A DNA stretch of 64,000 bases from JANQOH01 sp965201155 (lineage in GTDB: Bacteria > Pseudomonadota > Alphaproteobacteria > UBA7887), in assembly GCA_965201155.1 (NCBI GenBank), contig OZ241752.1, forward strand, positions 248,001 through 312,000, in the 5' to 3' direction. Positions 44,126 through 52,684 of the stretch are shown here, piece after piece. Each line of letters opens with the position of its first letter. Position 1 is the first letter of the stretch. A model generated the notes under the pieces. The model was not told the origin of the DNA and made no database searches. It saw only the letters and a program-made list of their open reading frames with translations. The translations under genes were made by a program, and so were the position numbers.

Positions 44126-45403
44126 TTATGCCGCGCGCTTCTTGCGGTCGAGAATGCGGCGTTCGAGTTCGCCGCGAAAATGCCGGATCAGTCCCTGAAT
44201 CGGCCATGCCGCAGCGTCGCCCAGCGCGCAGATCGTATGTCCCTCCACCTGCCGCGACACATCCTCCAGGAGCAAGATTTCGCTGATTTCCGCTCGGCCT
44301 GCAACCAGCCGCTCCATGACCCGCCACATCCACCCGGTACCCTCGCGGCACGGCGTACACTGGCCGCAGCTCTCGTGTTTGTAGAAATGCGACAACCGCG
44401 CGATCGCGGCGATGATATCGGTGGAACGATCCATCACGATAACCGCCGCCGTACCCAACCCTGACTGCGCCGCCCGCAGCGAGTCGAAATCCATCAACTG
44501 GCTGTCGCAGACGGACTTCGGAATACATGGAACGGACGATCCGCCGGGAATGACGGCCAGCAGATTGTCCCAGCCGCCGCGCACGCCGCCGGCATGGCGC
44601 TCGATCAGTTCCCGCAGCGGAATCCCCATCGCCTCTTCCACATTGCACGGCGTTTCGACATGCCCCGAAATGCAGAAAACCTTGGTGCCCGTATTGTTTT
44701 CCCGCCCGATGCCGGAAAACCATGTGCCGCTCCGGCGCAGGATCGTCGGCACCACGGCAATCGTTTCGACATTGTTAACCGTGGTAGGGCAGCCATACAG
44801 ACCCGCGGCCGCGGGAAACGGCGGCTTCAGCCTCGGCTGGCCCTTCTTGCCTTCCAGACTCTCCAGCAGCGCCGTTTCCTCACCGCAAATATAGGCGCCC
44901 GCCCCGCGGTGCAGATGGATGTCGAACCGGATGCCGGCGCCGGCAGCGTTGCGGCCGAGCAAACCGGCGTCATAAGCCTCGTCGATGGCCGCTTGCAGGA
45001 TTGCAGCTTCGCGGTAGAATTCCCCGCGAATATAGATATAGGCCGTTTCCGCGCCCATCGCGAAACCGGAAACGACGCAGCCTTCCAGCAGCTTGTGCGG
45101 CTCATGGCGGATGATGTCGCGGTCCTTGCAGGTGCCGGGTTCGCTTTCGTCGGCATTGACCACCAGATAGGCCGGCCGCCCGTCAGACGCGGCCGGCATG
45201 AACGACCATTTGAGGCCGGTGGGAAAACCGGCGCCGCCGCGCCCCCGCAGCCCGGAATTCTTGACTTCTTCCACCAGCGCACTGCGCCCGCGCGCGATCA
45301 GCGCAGCCGTGCCGTCCCAGTCGCCGCGCGCACGCGCCGAAGTGAGATCAGCCCCGTGCAAGCCATAGAGATTGCCGAAGATACGGTCGCCATCAGCGAG
45401 CAT
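44126..45403 (-). CDS. nuoF: NADH-quinone oxidoreductase subunit F
   Basis: 425-residue NADH- and FMN-binding subunit with cluster N3. NADH site GLRGRGGAGFPTGLKWSFMP, FMN contacts NADESEPGTCKDR, IYIRGEFYREA and GAGAYICGEETALLESLEG, and the cluster motif ESCGQCTPCREGTGWM. The ATG at 45403 shares one base with the nuoE stop (TGATG); a GTG one codon earlier is possible. Confidence 0.97.
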   Translation of the reverse strand: MLADGDRIFGNLYGLHGADLTSARARGDWDGTAALIARGRSALVEEVKNSGLRGRGGAGFPTGLKWSFMPAASDGRPAYLVVNADESEPGTCKDRDIIRHEPHKLLEGCVVSGFAMGAETAYIYIRGEFYREAAILQAAIDEAYDAGLLGRNAAGAGIRFDIHLHRGAGAYICGEETALLESLEGKKGQPRLKPPFPAAAGLYGCPTTVNNVETIAVVPTILRRSGTWFSGIGRENNTGTKVFCISGHVETPCNVEEAMGIPLRELIERHAGGVRGGWDNLLAVIPGGSSVPCIPKSVCDSQLMDFDSLRAAQSGLGTAAVIVMDRSTDIIAAIARLSHFYKHESCGQCTPCREGTGWMWRVMERLVAGRAEISEILLLEDVSRQVEGHTICALGDAAAWPIQGLIRHFRGELERRILDRKKRAA

Positions 45404-46017
45404 CACGCGCTCCCGCCATCGCCGAGCGCTGTCAGCCCGGTGACCGGTTCGCTCGCATGGCGCCCGGGAAGTTGCGACCCCGGCGCGGGCGCATCATCCG
45501 CAGCCAAGGCTGACAACAGCCGCACCACCGACTCTTCGTCCAGGTCCTCATAATACTCGTCGTTGATCTGGACAACCGGCGCGTTTACACACGCGCCGAG
45601 GCATTCCACCTCGACCAGCGTGAACAGGCCATCCCGCGTCGTTTCCCCCAATCCGATTCCAAGATGGCGGCAGCAAGCCGAACGTATCTGGTCACTGCCC
45701 CGCAGCCAGCACGGGGTTGTACGGCACAGTTGAACCAGATGCCGCCCCACTGGCTCGAGATTGAACATTGTGTAGAAACTCGCCACCTCGAATGCTCGGA
45801 TTTCTGGCATCTCAAGCAAGTCTGCCACGGCGCGGATCGCGGCCTTGGGCAGCCAGCCCCCATACGCACGCTGCGCCAGATCAAGAACAGGAATGACCGC
45901 GCTTTGCTTCCGCCGCGGCGGATAACGGGCGATGATATGTTCCGCTGCTGCCAGCGTGTCCGCGTCGAAGGCAAAACGCCGCGGCTGAATCTCGTCGGAA
46001 GCGAACCGGCGTTTCAT
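45403..46017 (-). CDS. nuoE: NADH-quinone oxidoreductase subunit E
   Basis: 204-residue thioredoxin-fold [2Fe-2S] subunit (cluster N1a). Four cysteine ligands are in LCRTTPCWLRG and VECLGACVNAPVVQIN. The family opening is visible as AEHIIARYPPRRKQSAVIPV. The start at 46017 overlaps the nuoD stop as ATGA; the longer frame reading upstream runs through nuoD and is rejected. The C-terminal 30 residues (after DDAPAPGSQ) are a variable tail. Confidence 0.95.
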   Translation of the reverse strand: MKRRFASDEIQPRRFAFDADTLAAAEHIIARYPPRRKQSAVIPVLDLAQRAYGGWLPKAAIRAVADLLEMPEIRAFEVASFYTMFNLEPVGRHLVQLCRTTPCWLRGSDQIRSACCRHLGIGLGETTRDGLFTLVEVECLGACVNAPVVQINDEYYEDLDEESVVRLLSALAADDAPAPGSQLPGRHASEPVTGLTALGDGGSA

Positions 46018-47192
46018 CGATCGACTTCCCCGAACACGATATCCAGTGTCGCCACACAGGCGACCAGGTCCGCCAGTTGATGCCCGCGCGTCATGAACTC
46101 CAGCCCCTGCAGATGCGAAAATCCCGGCGCGCGAATCTTGCAGCGATAGGGCCGGTTGCTGCCATCGGCGATCAGATACACGCCGAACTCGCCTTTCGGC
46201 GCCTCGACAGCCGTATAGGTCTCGCCGGCCGGCACATGATAACCCTCGGTATAGAGTTTGAAATGATGAATCAACGCTTCCATCGAGTGTTTCATGCTGC
46301 CGCGCGGCGGCGGTGCAATTTTGCTGTTCTCCACCATGACCGGCCCGTCCGGCATATTCTCCACACACTGGCGCACCAAGCGCAGACTCTGGCGCATTTC
46401 CTCCATGCGCAGCAGATAGCGGTCGTAACAGTCGCCGTTCTTGCCCACCGGAATATCGAATTCCAGGCGATCATAGACCGCATAGGGCTGCGCCTTGCGC
46501 AAATCCCACGCCAGCCCGGTCGACCGCAGCACCGGCCCCGAAAACCCCCAGTCCAGAGCCTGTTCCGGCGTCACCACGCCGATATCGACATTGCGCTGCT
46601 TCCAGATCCGGTTTTCCGTCAACAACCCTTCAACATCGTCGAGAATGCGGGGAAAACGCTCACTCCAGCGCATGATGTCATCGGTCAACCCCGCCGGCAG
46701 GTCCTGATGCACACCACCCGGCCGGACATAAGCCGCATGCATGCGCGCACCTGACGCACGCTCGTAGAATTCCAGCAAGACTTCCCGCTCTTCAAACAGC
46801 CAGAGAAACGGGGTCGTGGCGCCGATATCCAGGCCATTGGCGCCGATTTGCAGGCAGTGGTTCAGCAGCCGCGTGATCTCGTCGAACAACACACGAATAT
46901 ATTGCGCGCGCAACGGCGCCTCGAGACCAAGCAACTTCTCGACCGCCAGGCTGTAGCAATGCTCCTGGTTCATCATCGAGACGTAATCGAGCCGGTCGAA
47001 ATAGGGCAGCGCCTGCAGGTAGGTCTTGTGCTCTATGAGTTTTTCCGTGCCGCGGTGCAGCAGCCCGATATGCGGGTCTGCCCGCTCCACGACCTCGCCG
47101 TCCATTTCCAGCACCAGGCGCAGCACGCCATGCGCCGCAGGATGTTGCGGCCCGAAATTGAAGGTGAAGTTCCTGATCTCCGTTTCGGCCAT
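46014..47192 (-). CDS. nuoD: NADH-quinone oxidoreductase subunit D
   Basis: 392-residue 49-kDa-type subunit that forms the quinone site with NuoB. Signatures: FNFGPQHPAAHGVLRLVLEM, HIGLLHRGTEKLIEHKTYLQ, PYFDRLDYVSMMNQEH, IKAPGF-type RCKIRAPGFSHLQG and CVATLDIVFGEVDR at the C-terminus. The start at 47192 shares a base with the nuoC stop. NuoC and NuoD are separate genes, unlike the fused form of enterobacteria. Confidence 0.97.
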   Translation of the reverse strand: MAETEIRNFTFNFGPQHPAAHGVLRLVLEMDGEVVERADPHIGLLHRGTEKLIEHKTYLQALPYFDRLDYVSMMNQEHCYSLAVEKLLGLEAPLRAQYIRVLFDEITRLLNHCLQIGANGLDIGATTPFLWLFEEREVLLEFYERASGARMHAAYVRPGGVHQDLPAGLTDDIMRWSERFPRILDDVEGLLTENRIWKQRNVDIGVVTPEQALDWGFSGPVLRSTGLAWDLRKAQPYAVYDRLEFDIPVGKNGDCYDRYLLRMEEMRQSLRLVRQCVENMPDGPVMVENSKIAPPPRGSMKHSMEALIHHFKLYTEGYHVPAGETYTAVEAPKGEFGVYLIADGSNRPYRCKIRAPGFSHLQGLEFMTRGHQLADLVACVATLDIVFGEVDR

Positions 47193-47818
47193 CAATCCGC
47201 CTTGTCGACGGCCTTGCCGTCGCCGGGCAAAAGCGCGCGTGCGCCTTCCCACGGACTCATGAAATCGAAACTGCGATATTCCTGGGTCAGGGAAACGGGT
47301 TCCTGCACCACCCGTTTCTCCGCTTCGTCATAACGCACTTCCACATGCCCGCTCAGCGGGAAGTCCTTGCGCAGCGGGTGGCCGTCAAACCCGTAGTCGG
47401 TCAACAACCGGCGCAGGTCGGGGTGATCGGCAAAAAACACCCCGTAAAGATCCCACACTTCGCGTTCATACCAACCCGCGGCGCTGAACACCGCACACGC
47501 GGAAGGCACCGGCGTGTCGTCGTCCGTGCGCAGCTTCACGCGGATACGCTGGTTTCCCGTGTGACTGAGCAGGTGATAAACGACATCGAAACGCGGCTGG
47601 CGGTCGGGCCAGTCCACGCCGCACAGATCAACGAGTTGCCTGAAACGGCATTCCGAATCATCGCGCAGGAACGTCAACAAACGCAGCAGGTCGTCGCGTT
47701 CGACAACCAGCGTCAGTTCGCCACAAGCGATTCCAGGCGCTGCCGCAAGCGGCAGCCCGTTCGCGGCGATATGCTCACCGAGTTCGATCAGCGCCGGGTC
47801 CACGGTTGCTTGCGCCAC
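47192..47818 (-). CDS. nuoC: NADH-quinone oxidoreductase subunit C
   Basis: 208-residue 30-kDa-type subunit of the peripheral arm. Signatures: LVDLCGVDWPDRQPRFDVVY, WYEREVWDLYGVFFADHPDL, RRLLTDYGFDGHPLRKDFPL and SGHVEVRYDEAEKRVV. It directly abuts nuoB (47819). Confidence 0.96.
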   Translation of the reverse strand: MAQATVDPALIELGEHIAANGLPLAAAPGIACGELTLVVERDDLLRLLTFLRDDSECRFRQLVDLCGVDWPDRQPRFDVVYHLLSHTGNQRIRVKLRTDDDTPVPSACAVFSAAGWYEREVWDLYGVFFADHPDLRRLLTDYGFDGHPLRKDFPLSGHVEVRYDEAEKRVVQEPVSLTQEYRSFDFMSPWEGARALLPGDGKAVDKAD

Positions 47819-48322
47819 TCAACGCACCAGCGTTCCGGTGCGGCGAATCTTGCGCTGCAACTGCATGATCCCGTAGAGCAACGCTTCGGCGGTGGGCGGG
47901 CAGCCCGGCACATAAACATCGACCGGCACAATCCGGTCGCAGCCGCGCACCACAGAATAGGAATAGTGATAATAGCCGCCGCCATTGGCGCAACTGCCCA
48001 TGGAGATGACATAGCGCGGCTCTGGCATTTGGTCATAGACCTTGCGCAGTGCCGGCGCCATCTTGTTGGTCAGCGTGCCGGCCACGATCATCACATCTGA
48101 CTGCCGGGGGCTGGGGCGAAACACCACCCCGAAACGGTCGAGATCATAGCGGCTCGCGCCCGTGTGCATCATTTCCACGGCGCAGCACGCCAGACCGAAA
48201 CTCATCGGCCACATCGAACCGCAGCGCGCCCAGTTCACCACCTTCTCAAGCTGCGTAACGATGAAACCCTTTTCGCTCACCGCCCCGCTGAGTGCCTGCA
48301 TCGGGTTCTCGCTCATTCCCAT
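47819..48322 (-). CDS. nuoB: NADH-quinone oxidoreductase subunit B
   Basis: 167-residue subunit carrying the terminal cluster N2. Ligands are the tandem cysteines in FGLACCAVEMM plus the cysteines in SMGSCANGGGYY and VYVPGCPPTAEALLYG. The ATG at 48322 has AAGGGAG seven bases upstream; an ATG two codons later overlaps the nuoA stop as ATGA and is the alternative. Confidence 0.97.
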   Translation of the reverse strand: MGMSENPMQALSGAVSEKGFIVTQLEKVVNWARCGSMWPMSFGLACCAVEMMHTGASRYDLDRFGVVFRPSPRQSDVMIVAGTLTNKMAPALRKVYDQMPEPRYVISMGSCANGGGYYHYSYSVVRGCDRIVPVDVYVPGCPPTAEALLYGIMQLQRKIRRTGTLVR

Positions 48323-48669
48323 TCGAGCGCTCCCTTGCGCCACTCATAGACAAAGCCGACGGTAAGCACCCCGAGAAAGATCATCATGGACCAGAAGCCG
48401 AAAACGCCGATAGCTTCCAGCGACACCGCCCACGGGAACAGGAACGCAATCTCAAGATCAAAAATGATGAACAGGATGGCAACCAGATAAAACCGCACGT
48501 CAAAACGCCCGCGCGCATCGTCAAACGGCTCGAAGCCGCATTCATAGGCCGAAATCTTCTCGGCGTCCGGGCTCCGCCGCGCCACCACAAGTGACGCTGC
48601 CACCATGATCAGCGCAAGGCCGCCGGCAACGCCGAGAAACAACAGAATCGGTAAATATTCAGCCAGCAT
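48313..48669 (-). CDS. nuoA: NADH-quinone oxidoreductase subunit A
   Basis: 118-residue membrane subunit with three helices. The loop YECGFEPFDDARGRFDVRFY and helix VAILFIIFDLEIAFLFPWAV are diagnostic. The start at 48669 begins MLAEYLPILLFL; a 9-codon longer frame is hydrophilic and unlikely. It is the first gene of the 14-gene nuo operon and lies 57 bp downstream of tRNA-Asp on the same strand, without a visible terminator between them. Confidence 0.96.
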   Translation of the reverse strand: MLAEYLPILLFLGVAGGLALIMVAASLVVARRSPDAEKISAYECGFEPFDDARGRFDVRFYLVAILFIIFDLEIAFLFPWAVSLEAIGVFGFWSMMIFLGVLTVGFVYEWRKGALEWE

Positions 48670-48725
48670 CTCGCGTGCCTGACGGTGCCGGGGCACCGCC
48701 CAGCGGTTCTGGACAAGGACCGGAA

Positions 48726-48802
48726 TGGCGGGAGTGACGGGACTCGAACCCGCGGCCTCTGGCGTGACAGGCCAGCGCTCTAACCAACTGAGCTACACCC
48801 CC
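48726..48802 (-). tRNA. tRNA-Asp (anticodon GUC)
   Basis: 74 nt plus encoded CCA. The acceptor stem is GGGGGTG with CACTCCC (one G-T pair), the D-arm is AGCTCAGTTGGTTAGAGC, the anticodon loop is CTGTCAC (anticodon GTC), the T-loop is GGTTCGAGTCCC, the discriminator G is typical of tRNA-Asp, and CCA is at 48726-48728. Confidence 0.97.
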
Positions 48803-48816
48803 TCGCGTGCGTAGTG

Positions 48817-48846
48817 CTCTTACTCCCGCCCGCGCCGCCTTGTCAA
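48817..48846 (-). promoter_or_regulatory. Candidate promoter of tRNA-Asp, possibly of the nuo operon
   Basis: A perfect minus-35 box TTGACA (48841-48846 on the minus strand), 18 bp and TAAGAG (48817-48822) lie 15 bp before the tRNA 5' end. Since no terminator separates tRNA-Asp from nuoA, read-through into nuo is possible. Confidence 0.5.
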
Positions 48847-48904
48847 GGAAACGTCCGGCCTTTGGCGACCCCCGTTCAGCCGCGGTGCGGACGCCGATAC
48901 CGGT

Positions 48905-50857
48905 TTAGAAACGCACCCTCCCCAGCGCAACAAGACCTTGCTCGCCGCCCGCCGACCACGGAGATAACGCCAGCGACAGAGTCCCTTCATCGGCACGAGG
49001 CGTGTACGCGGCGGTTGCCCGCACGCCGTAGGCGCGCCTGCCGGCAACGGAATGGGCCGCCAGCACATAGCCCGCGGCTTCGACCCGGAGGCTGCCCCCG
49101 AGGCTGGAATACGCCACGGCCGGACCCAGTTCCAGCCCGACCCCCTCATCGGCGTCACCGTGATCCGCCCGCGCGAAAATGGCCAGCGACGGCGTCACCA
49201 CCGCGCCGTCGGCGAGAACTATCGCAAGCGTCCCTTCCACGCCCGCTCCGGCCTGCCAGAGATCGGCGCTGATATCGTGGACGTTCCCTGGACCGGCATC
49301 CGTTTCGATATGCACGAGGCTGGCATCCCCGAGCAGGGTCCAGTCGATGCCGCCCGCGCGCGCAAGCTCGCGCCGCGCGCCCAGCGCCGCCATCCGCATA
49401 TCGAGACCGGCGCCTCCGGCGCGCCGACCCCCGGTACGGGAGTGCGTGATTGTCCCCTGCCCCGCGCCGAGCATTGCCCAGGCTTCGGTTCCATCGCCGG
49501 TCGCAAGGCGGAGATACGGGAGAAGCGCAGAAAGGTCACCTCGCAACTCGCCATCCCAGTAAGGCCGGCCGAGATCGTAATCCGCGTCCATGCGGCCCCG
49601 CACCAGCGCGACGCCGGCCCGCAAGGACGTGCCGACCGTCCCCTCAATTCCCAGATAGGCCGCGCTCGCACGCCCTTCACCGCCGCCATGCCCGGCCTCG
49701 AACAGGTGGGTATCGGCCTGGCCCCATAGCGCCATGCTCCCGCGCGCGCCGCCCGTCGCAGCGATTGCGCGCGCCGCGCCGGACGCTAGCGCGGCGGCGC
49801 TCCCGGACAGCGAACTTGTGAGTGCGGCTCTCTCGCGAGGGCGCCACGAATGCGCCCGCTGCATGAACACCGAAGGATCTTCGATCCACTCGCCGAAGCC
49901 GATCGCTCCAGCCTCGGTCAGCCAGGCGATCTTGTCGTCGAGGCACATGGCCAGGGCCGCATCATCGGCGGCCACCGTAAAGCCCCCCTTTTCCACCTCG
50001 GGGTCCAGCGCGGTCACGGCAAACATCCCGCCGGAGGTCCGCGCAGCATCACGATTGCCGATTTCCCCGCGCGCCAATGCGTCAATGGCGCCGTCGCGCA
50101 GCGCTGCGAGTAGCTCAGCCTCGCCCTCCACCTCGCCCAGATAGATCACTTGCGGCATTGCTGGGGAGGGAGGAACCAGCCGCCGGCGCTCCGCGACATT
50201 TGCCGTTGTTCCGCCGGCATGGATCATATAGGCCGCACTGCCGTCCGCTGTCACCGGACCGGCCGGCGTTTCCACCTGCGTCCCGGCCGCAAGAACACCT
50301 GAAGCATCGGCAAGGCCGGTGATTTGCAGGAGCCGCGCCTCGCCCGTCGTGTCGGGCAGCACACCCACCCGTATCCGGTCCGTTAGGTCATCATGGGAGG
50401 CGAGCCGTTCCACATCCTCGCTACGAACGAGCAGCGACTGGCGGAACAGGATATGCCCGGAGGTGAAGCGCACCGCCTCCCGCCCGGCCGCATCGCGGGT
50501 TCGTGACTCCAGAATTGTGATTCCACCGCCGATCAGATCATGATCCGGCGAAGCCGATCGCAGCCAGATATCCGACCATTCGGCGATCCCGCGGCGCGAA
50601 AACGACAGATCAGCGTCCTGCATCGCCTCAAGTGCGGAAAGCAGGTCCGCCTCATAGCCGCGATGATTGTCAAACCCCGGTGAGTGCGGGTCCGTATCTG
50701 CACTGTAGCTCACCGGCGCAAAATAGGCATAGAATCCGACATTGAGCGGGGTATCCCCGGTTGCGCAGGGCAGCCCTGCCGGCTCGCCGGCCCAGACCGG
50801 TACAGCCCCCGCGAGGCCCATTAGCGCTGCGCAGGCAGTTCTCTCAATGCGCATCAT
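48905..50857 (-). CDS. Solute-binding protein (SBP family 3-like) fused to an autotransporter-like beta-barrel
   Basis: 650-residue fusion. The signal peptide is residues 1-23 (cleavage VWA/GE). Residues about 36-335 resemble periplasmic amino-acid-binding proteins (family 3): VGFYAYFAPVSYS, GFDNHRGYEADLLSALEAM, GGGITILESRTRD, REAVRFTSGHILF and DDLTDRIRVGVLP. An Ala-rich helix follows (about 340-373, LTSSLSGSAAALASGAARAI). Residues about 374-650 alternate hydrophobic/polar strands rich in Gly and aromatic residues and end in VALGRVRF, as expected of an outer-membrane barrel with a terminal Phe; the length fits an autotransporter translocator. The ATG at 50857 has GGAG seven bases upstream. 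No ABC permease or ATPase gene is adjacent. Ligand and topology are unknown. Confidence 0.78.
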   Translation of the reverse strand: MMRIERTACAALMGLAGAVPVWAGEPAGLPCATGDTPLNVGFYAYFAPVSYSADTDPHSPGFDNHRGYEADLLSALEAMQDADLSFSRRGIAEWSDIWLRSASPDHDLIGGGITILESRTRDAAGREAVRFTSGHILFRQSLLVRSEDVERLASHDDLTDRIRVGVLPDTTGEARLLQITGLADASGVLAAGTQVETPAGPVTADGSAAYMIHAGGTTANVAERRRLVPPSPAMPQVIYLGEVEGEAELLAALRDGAIDALARGEIGNRDAARTSGGMFAVTALDPEVEKGGFTVAADDAALAMCLDDKIAWLTEAGAIGFGEWIEDPSVFMQRAHSWRPRERAALTSSLSGSAAALASGAARAIAATGGARGSMALWGQADTHLFEAGHGGGEGRASAAYLGIEGTVGTSLRAGVALVRGRMDADYDLGRPYWDGELRGDLSALLPYLRLATGDGTEAWAMLGAGQGTITHSRTGGRRAGGAGLDMRMAALGARRELARAGGIDWTLLGDASLVHIETDAGPGNVHDISADLWQAGAGVEGTLAIVLADGAVVTPSLAIFARADHGDADEGVGLELGPAVAYSSLGGSLRVEAAGYVLAAHSVAGRRAYGVRATAAYTPRADEGTLSLALSPWSAGGEQGLVALGRVRF

Positions 50858-51111
50858 GATCATGCTCCGTATAGCGAGGCGTGGCATGACCTTCAGGCTG
50901 CCTGTCATCCACGCAACGCGGCCCCACGCCTGATGCGGCTGATGATAACCAGTTTCGTTTCGCGTACAAATCAGCAACCACCCGAAAATTATTGATCGGA
51001 CAAATTTGCAAAATGAAATTTTCGCTGGATTTCGCTTTTGCGCCCGGCGCCGGAATGCTAGCGTTCGCATCTTAATTATTTATTGAACCCCCCGAGGCAG
51101 GGAGAGCAGCC
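50858..51111. promoter_or_regulatory. AT-rich divergent promoter region
   Basis: 254 bp between the barrel fusion (minus) and the dioxygenase (plus); the part 50940-51085 is much richer in A+T than either gene. Minus-strand candidate: TTGTAC (50964-50969), 16 bp, TATCAT (50942-50947), leaving a leader of about 80 nt. Plus-strand candidate: TTGATC (50992-50997), 16 bp, TGAAAT (51014-51019). The two are back to back, so shared control is possible; no clear operator repeat was found. Confidence 0.35.
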
Positions 51112-52026
51112 ATGGGCGTGTCAAGTCTGGGTTATGTCGGCGTCGGTGCCACCGATAGTGCGGCGTGGCAGCCGTTCGCAACCGACTTTCTGGGCATGGA
51201 GCCGGTCGAAACCGGCGGCGGCGCAACAGCCTACCGCGCCGACAGTCTGGGTCGCCGCCTGATCATCCTTCCCGAAAAACACGACGGCGGCTTGTTTTAC
51301 GGTTGGGAAGTCCCGGACGCGGGCGCCTTCGACGAAATGGCCGCCACTCTCGAAAATGCGGACGTGCCCGTGCAGCGCGCCACCGACGCCGAGCGTGCCC
51401 TGCGCGGCGTCGCCGACATGGTCCATTGCCTCGATCCTGCCGGCCACCGCGTCGAACTGTTCTACGGTATGGACCCTGCCGGCGGCGCTTTCCTGCCGGC
51501 GCGCACCATCAAAGGATTTCGCACCGGCGAACTCGGCCTCGGCCATATGCTGATTTACACCGAAGACGCCAGGAGTTGTGCGGCCTTCTATCGAAATATC
51601 CTCGGCTTTCGCTTGAGCGACTGGCGCGCCTACCCGAACGACGCCATTTTCCTGCATCGCAATCCGCGCCATCATTCCCTCGCCATTGTCGGCCCCAAGC
51701 CGGCGCGCCTGCATCACGTCATGATCGAACTCAATTCCTTCGACGATGTGGGCGACGCCTACGACAAGGCGCTGACAATGCCCGGGCGCGTCGCCCTCAC
51801 CCTGGGGCGCCACGCGAACGACCGGATGGTGTCCTTCTACGTGAACACGCCATCCGGTTTCCTGCTCGAATATGGCTGGGGCGGGCGCCTGGTCGACGAC
51901 GACACCTGGGAGGTGGAGGAAACACCTCCATGCAGTCTGTGGGGCCACGTCCCCTGCTCCGCCGGAACAATCGCCCGCGCCGACGCGCCGCCTTCAGCGT
52001 TTGCGGCACAAGGGCGAGTCGGATAA
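51112..52026 (+). CDS. Extradiol ring-cleavage dioxygenase (BphC-like, type I, VOC fold)
   Basis: 304-residue two-domain vicinal-oxygen-chelate enzyme expected to open a catechol ring next to its hydroxyls using Fe(II). Comparing with biphenyl 2,3-diol dioxygenase, the metal ligands are His145 (GLGHMLIY), His201 or His202 (LHHVMIE) and Glu253 (LLEYGWGG). The catalytic His188 (HHSLAI), His234 (GRHANDRMVSFY) and Tyr243 are all present, so it should be active. The substrate (2,3-dihydroxybiphenyl, a steroid ring or another catechol) cannot be told. No hydrolase, ferredoxin or ring-hydroxylating genes are adjacent. It heads a plus-strand trio and has a GGGAGAG binding site. Confidence 0.88.
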   Translation: MGVSSLGYVGVGATDSAAWQPFATDFLGMEPVETGGGATAYRADSLGRRLIILPEKHDGGLFYGWEVPDAGAFDEMAATLENADVPVQRATDAERALRGVADMVHCLDPAGHRVELFYGMDPAGGAFLPARTIKGFRTGELGLGHMLIYTEDARSCAAFYRNILGFRLSDWRAYPNDAIFLHRNPRHHSLAIVGPKPARLHHVMIELNSFDDVGDAYDKALTMPGRVALTLGRHANDRMVSFYVNTPSGFLLEYGWGGRLVDDDTWEVEETPPCSLWGHVPCSAGTIARADAPPSAFAAQGRVG

Positions 52027-52083
52027 GGTGCTGGCGCGGCGCCGACCGTACTCGATATATTCCACCTTCAGGAGAGAAAGCCC

Positions 52084-52611
52084 ATGATTGGCAAGACCTT
52101 GCCGGCCCTGCTTGCCTGCGGTGCAGCGGCACTGGCCGCCGGCAGTGCACAAGCCGACATCGAATATGGCGATACCATCGCTATCCACCAATCCATCGCC
52201 ATAGAAAGCAGCCCGGAAGCCATCTGGGCCGAATATGGCGGCTTCTGCCAGATTACGATATGGGTGGAAGCTGTCGTCGCCTGTGAAGTTACCCAGGGTG
52301 ACGGTACCCAGATCGGCGATGTCCGCACACTGCAATTGGGCGGCGATCTCGGCGTCGTGGTCGAACCCTTGCTCGCTCAAGGCCCCACATCCTACACCTA
52401 CGGCATGACCGAAGGCTTCCTGGTTCCCGCAGAATACCAGGCAACAATCCGCGCCGAACCCGGCCCGACTGCGGATTCCTCCGTGGTCCATTGGTCAGCC
52501 ACAATCCTCGCCGCAGCTTATCCGGACGATGGCGGTGTCGGCATGGCAGAAGCCCTTGACGGCCTCTATGCCTCATCGCTCGCCGTGCTGAAGGGAATGG
52601 TAGAAGAATAA
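52084..52611 (+). CDS. Secreted SRPBCC (START-like) family protein
   Basis: 175 residues with a signal peptide (MIGKTLPALLACGAAALAAG, cleavage near AQA/DIEYG). The rest reads as a Bet v 1/polyketide-cyclase-type lipid- or aromatic-binding fold: SIAIESSPEAIWAEYGGFCQ at the start, the middle strand block GDVRTLQLGGDLGVVVEPLL, and a long C-terminal helix YASSLAVLKGMVEE. An exported member of this usually cytoplasmic fold is uncommon. It lies 57 bp after the dioxygenase gene with an AGGAGAG site, so it may bind the same hydrophobic compound in the periplasm; that is inference. Confidence 0.75.
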   Translation: MIGKTLPALLACGAAALAAGSAQADIEYGDTIAIHQSIAIESSPEAIWAEYGGFCQITIWVEAVVACEVTQGDGTQIGDVRTLQLGGDLGVVVEPLLAQGPTSYTYGMTEGFLVPAEYQATIRAEPGPTADSSVVHWSATILAAAYPDDGGVGMAEALDGLYASSLAVLKGMVEE

Positions 52612-52684
52612 TCTGCCGCCCGGGACGGGCGCAGGCTCCGCTCGGCGCCCGTCCTGTACCCCTACGCCGAAAAAGGTCTCCGCC

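Noticed and set aside
48905..50857. Reading the barrel half as a frameshift fusion of two neighbouring genes
   Set aside because: The frame is continuous with a plausible helical linker and no internal start or stop between the domains, so a genuine fusion is the simpler reading.
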